Assembly (NCBI GenBank): GCA_021810175.1
Contig: JAJZJJ010000054.1
Location: 1-10,104 of the forward strand
DNA: 10,104 bases
Direction: 5' to 3'
From: Acidobacteriota bacterium
GTDB taxonomy: Bacteria; Acidobacteriota; Terriglobia; Terriglobales; Acidobacteriaceae
Part shown: positions 6,400 through 10,104 of the stretch, one piece after another
Numbering within the stretch: the first letter of the stretch is position 1
How the letters are laid out: each line of letters opens with the position of its first letter
Notes under the pieces: model-generated
The model's input: the letters and a program-made list of their open reading frames with translations, nothing else
The model's database searches: none
Told to the model about the DNA's origin: nothing
Translations under genes and position numbers: made by a program

Positions 6400-6873
6400 A
6401 TGAAGCTTGGCGAAAAAATTCGGTACCTCCGGGAAGTTGAAGGCAATCTGCGCGGCATGAACCGTGCCATGACCCAGCAGGAGCTCATCCGCGCCATCCT
6501 TGCGGAGACCGGCTCCTCCTTCAGCCAGAGCTATCTCTCCCAAATCGAAAGCGGCGTCCGCCCCCACCTCACCAACACCACGCGCCAGCTCCTGGCGAAG
6601 TTCTTCAAGGTCCATCCCGGTTATCTCGTCGATGATCCGGAGGGCTATCACGCGGAGTTGCTCAGCGACGCGCGAGCTCTTGAGGACAAGCTCGACCTCT
6701 GGCTCGTCAGCGGCGCGGAGCGCTTCCGCCGCGATCCCGAACTCCGCCGCGCCTTGCTCTCCCTCGCGCGACACGAAGACTCCCGCCGCTGTCTCCTGCT
6801 CTTGGAATCGGTCATCAATACGCCGGGACTGGCCGACCGGCTCTTCGACGTTCTGGGAGCTGCGCCAAAGTGA
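6400..6873 (+). CDS. XRE-family helix-turn-helix transcriptional regulator, 157 aa
   Basis: Residues 4-76 form an XRE/Cro-type DNA-binding domain: GEKIRYLRE opens helix 1, MTQQELIRAILAE (24-36) is helix 2, and SFSQSYLSQIESGVRPHLTNTT (40-61) contains the recognition helix with the diagnostic SQIESG. The stretch around AETGSSFSQ is slightly longer than in compact XRE domains. Residues 84-157 (ELLSDARALEDKLDLWLVSGAERFRRDPELRRALL) are predicted helical and probably mediate dimerisation or sensing; no known ligand domain is recognised. I chose the ATG at 6400 because helix 1 begins right there. No Shine-Dalgarno is seen, and an upstream TTG at 6379 has none either. The gene is divergent from zwf and precedes pspA by 122 bp on the same strand; likely autoregulated through the two upstream operators. 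Confidence 0.9.
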   Translation: MKLGEKIRYLREVEGNLRGMNRAMTQQELIRAILAETGSSFSQSYLSQIESGVRPHLTNTTRQLLAKFFKVHPGYLVDDPEGYHAELLSDARALEDKLDLWLVSGAERFRRDPELRRALLSLARHEDSRRCLLLLESVINTPGLADRLFDVLGAAPK

Positions 6874-6946
6874 AACAGATCGACAACAAGCACGCGACAG
6901 TCATTCCTGTTGTGGATGGAAGGTAGTTCAACGCATTTCAATACAT

Positions 6947-6973
6947 GGGACGGCCGCCTCTCGCCGCTGTCCC
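6947..6973 (+). other. GC-rich hairpin in the pspA leader
   Basis: GGGAC (6947-6951) and GTCCC (6969-6973) form a perfect 5-bp stem, extended inward by GGC (6952-6954) with GCC (6963-6965) across a 3-nt bulge. It ends 8 bases before the GGAGG (6982-6986) ribosome binding site of pspA and does not sequester it. There is no T-tract, so it is not a terminator; it might stabilise or insulate the pspA message, or have no role. Confidence 0.3.
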
Positions 6974-6995
6974 GGCACTCTGGAGGAAGGGAAAA

Positions 6996-7664
6996 ATGGC
7001 GCTCCTCGAACGGGTTGGTACGCTGCTCCGGGCGAATCTCAATGATCTCGTCGATAAAGCGGAAGACCCCGAAACAATGATGAAACAGCTGATCCTCGAT
7101 ATGGAGAATCAGCACATGCAGGTCAAGACACAGGTGGCAATCGCCATCGCGGACGAGCATCTGCTCGAAAAAAAGCGTAAGGATCATGAGACCGCTGAAG
7201 CCGAGTGGAATCGCAAAGCCGAGCTTGCCGTCCGCAAAGGCGACGATCAGCTCGCACGCGCCGCGCTCGAACGCGTCCTCACCAGCCGCCACATGGCCGC
7301 CAGCTTCATGCAGCAGCTTGAGGATCAGCGCGTCGAAGTCGACACGCTGAAAACCGCTCTGCGGCGTCTCGAGCAGAAACTCCAGGAGACGCGTAGCCGC
7401 TGCGACCTGCTGATCGCCGAGCATCGCCGCGCCCGCACCGTCGGCCGCGCTCAGGCCGCGCACGAGGCCATCTCCAAAGCGGACCGCTCCCTGAGCATTG
7501 ATCGCATGAAAGCCCGCATCGACACCGCCGACGCCCGAAACGCCGCCACGCGCGAGCTGACCGAACGTGAATCGCTGGAAAATCGCTTCGCGGCTTTGGA
7601 GCGCGAAGACCACATTGAGTCGCTGCTCAAAGACCTGAAGGAGCAGCATTCCAAAACCGCATAG
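6996..7664 (+). CDS. pspA: PspA/IM30 (ESCRT-III-like) membrane-stress protein, 222 aa
   Basis: Peripheral membrane protein that oligomerises on the cytoplasmic side of damaged inner membrane and maintains proton-motive force. The start is the ATG at 6996, after GGAGG (6982-6986); an in-frame ATG at 6945 lacks such a site and would add 17 residues foreign to the family. The product is 222 aa, the same length as E. coli PspA. It starts with an amphipathic segment (MALLERVGTLLRANLNDLV) followed by the family hallmark KAEDPE. Long heptad-rich coiled-coil helices follow (EKKRKDHETAEAEW; LRRLEQKLQETRSRC), ending in a short charged tail. No PspF, PspB or PspC is nearby; the adjacent same-strand regulator is an XRE protein. 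Its stop is 22 bp from the convergent hypF stop. Confidence 0.93.
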   Translation: MALLERVGTLLRANLNDLVDKAEDPETMMKQLILDMENQHMQVKTQVAIAIADEHLLEKKRKDHETAEAEWNRKAELAVRKGDDQLARAALERVLTSRHMAASFMQQLEDQRVEVDTLKTALRRLEQKLQETRSRCDLLIAEHRRARTVGRAQAAHEAISKADRSLSIDRMKARIDTADARNAATRELTERESLENRFAALEREDHIESLLKDLKEQHSKTA

Positions 7665-7686
7665 TGCTGCCCAACCCGCCGCGAAT

Positions 7687-10029
7687 TCAGCTCTCCGATT
7701 CGCGGCGCAGCATCTCGCATGCGATCGCAGCCTGGCCCAGCGAGATGCCGCCGTCGTTGGCGGGGACCTCGCGATGCGTGAATACCTCGAAACCGTCCGC
7801 CTTCAGCGCGCGCACGCTGCCCGCCAGCAGCAGCGCGTTCTGGAAGCAGCCGCCGCTCAGGCACACGCGGTTAAGCTGCGTCGCACTGCGCATCCGGCCG
7901 CAGACCTCGTTGATCGCGGCCGCCAGCGTAGCGTGAAAGCGCGCGGCGATGCGTCCCCATCCCTCGCCGCGCCGCAGCTCCTCAACCACCGCCACGATCA
8001 TCGGCCGCAAATCCACATCGGCTGGAGCAGCTCCGCTCACGCTGAACGGATACGGCTTCAGCTCGCCTTCATCTGCCGCCGCCGCTTCCAGCATCATCGC
8101 CGCCTGGCCCTCGAACGACACCGAATGCCGCAGCCCGATCAGCGAAGCGACCGCATCGAACAGCCGGCCCGCTGAAGACGTAGGAATGGCATTCACTCCG
8201 CGCCGCAGCATCGAATCCACAATCCGCACTCGCTCTGCCGGCGCCATCTCCTCCAGAACCGCCAGAGCGGGAAGCGCGCCATCATAGGCATCCAGCAGAT
8301 AGCTGCGCGCAATGCGCCACGGCTCCCGCACCGCCGAATCTCCTCCAGCCAGCAGCACCGGTCGTAGACGCGCAAAGCGCTCGAAGCCAATGCAGTCGGC
8401 AATCAGAAACTCGCCCCCCCAGATCGTGCCATCCGTTCCCAGCCCCGTGCCATCCCACGCCACCCCGATCACCCGGCCCTCCAGCTGATGTTCGGCCATG
8501 CACGCTGCAATGTGCGCGTGGTGGTGTTGCACCCCAATCCGCCGCAGCCCCTCCGCCTTCACCGCAAACTGCGTGCTCAGGTAGCCGGGATGCAGATCGT
8601 GCGCCACCGCCGTAGGCACGACATGGAAGAGCCTCGACATCCGCGCCAGCGTCTCCTCGAAAAACTCCAGCGTCTCAAAATTCTCCAGATCGCCCAGATG
8701 CTGGCTCGGCAGCGCAAAACCCGCGCGCGTCAGGCACAGCGTGTTCTTCTGCTGCGCACCGCACGCCAGCACCTCCGCGTCCCCCCGGTTCAGCCATACT
8801 GGCCGCGGCGCATATCCGCGAGCGCGACGCAGAATCATCGTCCCGCCCGTAACCACGCGAACCACGGAATCGTCCACGCGCGTATGGATGCGCCGGTTGT
8901 GGTGGACAAAAATATCGGCCACTCCGGTCAGACGCCTCTCCGCCTCGTCGTTCTCAATCGCAATCGGCTCCTCGCTGATGTTCCCGCTGGTCATGATCAG
9001 CGCCGGCTCCGCCTTCCACCGCTGGCGCAGAATGCGGAACAGCAGATCGTGCATCGGGGTGCACGGCAGCATCACGCCGGTAGCCGGATTGCCCGGAGAG
9101 ATGAAATCGGAGAGCCCGCAATCGGCGCGACGGCGCACCAGAACGATCGGACGCTCCGGACTCGCCAGAACCACGCGCTCCTGATCCGATAAGTCGCAGA
9201 ATCCCGCGGCGGCAGCCACATCGGCAACCATGACCGCAAACGGCTTCTCGTTGCGGCGCTTCCGCCGGCGCAACTCCTGCACCGCTGAATCCTGGCGAGC
9301 ATCGCACGCAAGCTGATAGCCGCCAAGCCCCTTCCACGCGACAATCCCGCCCGAGCCTAGCACCTCCGCCGCCTTCTCCAGCACCGCGCGCGCCGCGTCG
9401 TCAGCAAACTCCGCCCCTCCCGGCGCGGAAAACATCAGGCGCGGCCCGCAAACCGGGCATGCGTTGGGCTGTGCGTGAAAACGGCGATTTCCGGCATCCT
9501 CGTACTCGCGACGGCAATCCTCGCACATCGCAAACTCAGCCATCGTCGTCAGCGGCCTGTCATACGGAATATCGACGATGATGCTGTACCGCGGCCCGCA
9601 GTTCGTGCAGTTCGTAAAGGGATATTCAAAGCGCCGATTCTCCGGATCGCGCGAGTCCGCCAGACACTCCGCGCAGACGCAGATGTCCGGCGGGATCAGC
9701 GCGAATGCGGAACCCTCGGCCTCGCTCTGGCGGATCGCAAATTCCGTGTCGCCCAGCACGGGCACCGCGCTCCGGCTGATCTCCGCAATTCGGACCAGCG
9801 GCGGCGCTTCCGCGGGCAACGCGGCGATGAATGCTTCCAGCCCTTCCTGTGGGCCTTCAATCTCAATGAACACGCCTCGGCCTGAATTGAGGACGAATCC
9901 CCCCAGCCCGAAGCGACGCGCCAGATTGTAAACATAAGGACGAAAGCCGACGCCCTGCACGACGCCGCGAATGCGCAGCTGTAACCGGGTTATGTCCGTG
10001 CGGTGAATGCCGTCCTGCTCCGCAGACAA
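7687..10029 (-). CDS. hypF: [NiFe]-hydrogenase maturation carbamoyltransferase, 780 aa
   Basis: HypF uses carbamoyl phosphate and ATP to make a carbamoyl adenylate and transfers the carbamoyl group to the HypE C-terminal cysteine, the source of the cyanide ligands of the NiFe site. Domains in order: acylphosphatase (about 16-100; VQGVGFRPY with catalytic R30, N48 in LNSGRG); two zinc-finger segments with CxxC pairs at 119/122, 141/144, 169/172 and 191/194; a YrdC-like domain (about 210-400; KGLGGYQLACDA, EKPFA, TSGN at 347-350); and a Kae1-like domain with HHHAH at 502-506, AWDGTGLGTDGTIWGGE, SGGCFQN and NDGGISLGQA. All key motifs are intact and the length is close to the family norm of 750-780. 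The start is unusual: TTG at 10029-10027, directly behind an in-frame TAA and without a Shine-Dalgarno. No other hyp gene is in the window. Confidence 0.95.
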   Translation of the reverse strand: MSAEQDGIHRTDITRLQLRIRGVVQGVGFRPYVYNLARRFGLGGFVLNSGRGVFIEIEGPQEGLEAFIAALPAEAPPLVRIAEISRSAVPVLGDTEFAIRQSEAEGSAFALIPPDICVCAECLADSRDPENRRFEYPFTNCTNCGPRYSIIVDIPYDRPLTTMAEFAMCEDCRREYEDAGNRRFHAQPNACPVCGPRLMFSAPGGAEFADDAARAVLEKAAEVLGSGGIVAWKGLGGYQLACDARQDSAVQELRRRKRRNEKPFAVMVADVAAAAGFCDLSDQERVVLASPERPIVLVRRRADCGLSDFISPGNPATGVMLPCTPMHDLLFRILRQRWKAEPALIMTSGNISEEPIAIENDEAERRLTGVADIFVHHNRRIHTRVDDSVVRVVTGGTMILRRARGYAPRPVWLNRGDAEVLACGAQQKNTLCLTRAGFALPSQHLGDLENFETLEFFEETLARMSRLFHVVPTAVAHDLHPGYLSTQFAVKAEGLRRIGVQHHHAHIAACMAEHQLEGRVIGVAWDGTGLGTDGTIWGGEFLIADCIGFERFARLRPVLLAGGDSAVREPWRIARSYLLDAYDGALPALAVLEEMAPAERVRIVDSMLRRGVNAIPTSSAGRLFDAVASLIGLRHSVSFEGQAAMMLEAAAADEGELKPYPFSVSGAAPADVDLRPMIVAVVEELRRGEGWGRIAARFHATLAAAINEVCGRMRSATQLNRVCLSGGCFQNALLLAGSVRALKADGFEVFTHREVPANDGGISLGQAAIACEMLRRESES

Positions 10030-10104
10030 TTATCGATCACAAGGTGCGCACTCGAAAACGCCCGGTGGTTCAGAACGTGCTCGCATAATCCGCGATGGCA
10101 AGCT
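10030..10104. other. Right-edge sequence upstream of hypF, no gene identified
   Basis: On the minus strand one frame (10102-10070) ends LAIADYASTF and a stop. Another runs open from the edge to the TAA touching the hypF TTG, and a third crosses into hypF and stops at 9990. Any of these could be the tail of an upstream gene, but the pieces are too short to identify. No promoter is convincing here. If the first frame is real, hypF follows its stop by about 40 bp. Confidence 0.3.

Noticed and set aside
6874..6995. Sigma-54 (-24/-12) promoter for pspA, or a third ATYGC-N5-GCRAT operator
   Set aside because: No GG-N10-GC arrangement fitting TGGCAC-N5-TTGC was found, and AACGCATTTCAATAC resembles the operator only loosely, with mismatched arms.
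1..10104. CRISPR arrays, tRNA/rRNA genes, insertion sequences, prophage or toxin-antitoxin genes
   Set aside because: No direct-repeat array, cloverleaf-like sequence, transposase motif or terminal inverted repeat was seen. The XRE gene has no toxin partner: its neighbours are zwf and pspA.

Overview
The window reads as chromosomal DNA from a GC-rich bacterium (about 60% GC by eye). The gene set and the protein style (a 461-residue glucose-6-phosphate dehydrogenase starting MTNNHSDAF, tandem PRC-barrel, stand-alone PspA, small DFPEPG-type protein) resemble Acidobacteriota (Terriglobia) most. That placement is a judgement from remembered families, not a search. There is no sign of phage, insertion sequence, CRISPR, tRNA or rRNA; this looks like a core-metabolism region.

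Layout. The left edge holds the C-terminal half of an alpha-glucan (glycogen) phosphorylase on the + strand (1-1224). It converges on a block of minus-strand genes. Read in their own direction these are zwf (6190-4805), then otsB and otsA overlapping by 4 nt (4668-3871, 3874-2399), a tandem PRC-barrel protein (2343-1705), a 250-bp stretch with no supported gene, and a 65-aa hydrophilic protein with a strong ribosome binding site (1454-1257). The genes touch the same sugar-phosphate node: glycogen breakdown gives glucose-1-phosphate, OtsA/OtsB turn glucose-6-phosphate plus UDP-glucose into trehalose, and Zwf takes glucose-6-phosphate into the oxidative pentose phosphate pathway (NADPH). The combination fits carbon storage plus osmotic, desiccation or redox stress.

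Divergent from zwf lies a + strand pair: an XRE-type helix-turn-helix regulator (6400-6873) and a PspA/IM30 membrane-stress protein (6996-7664). The regulator's promoter is the most striking non-coding element of the window. It has a consensus TTGACA -35 and two inverted repeats of one common form, ATYGC-N5-GCRAT, centred 21 bp apart. One sits in the -35/-10 spacer and one at the predicted transcription start. This looks like an autoregulatory operator pair.

The right part is a complete hypF (10029-7687, minus strand), the carbamoyltransferase of [NiFe]-hydrogenase maturation. It apparently starts at a TTG directly behind an in-frame stop. No other hyp or hydrogenase gene is inside the window. 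The last 75 bp show no identifiable gene.

No clearly unprecedented system is visible. The best leads are the regulator-PspA module with its paired operators, and the PRC-barrel and small-protein genes downstream of the trehalose genes.
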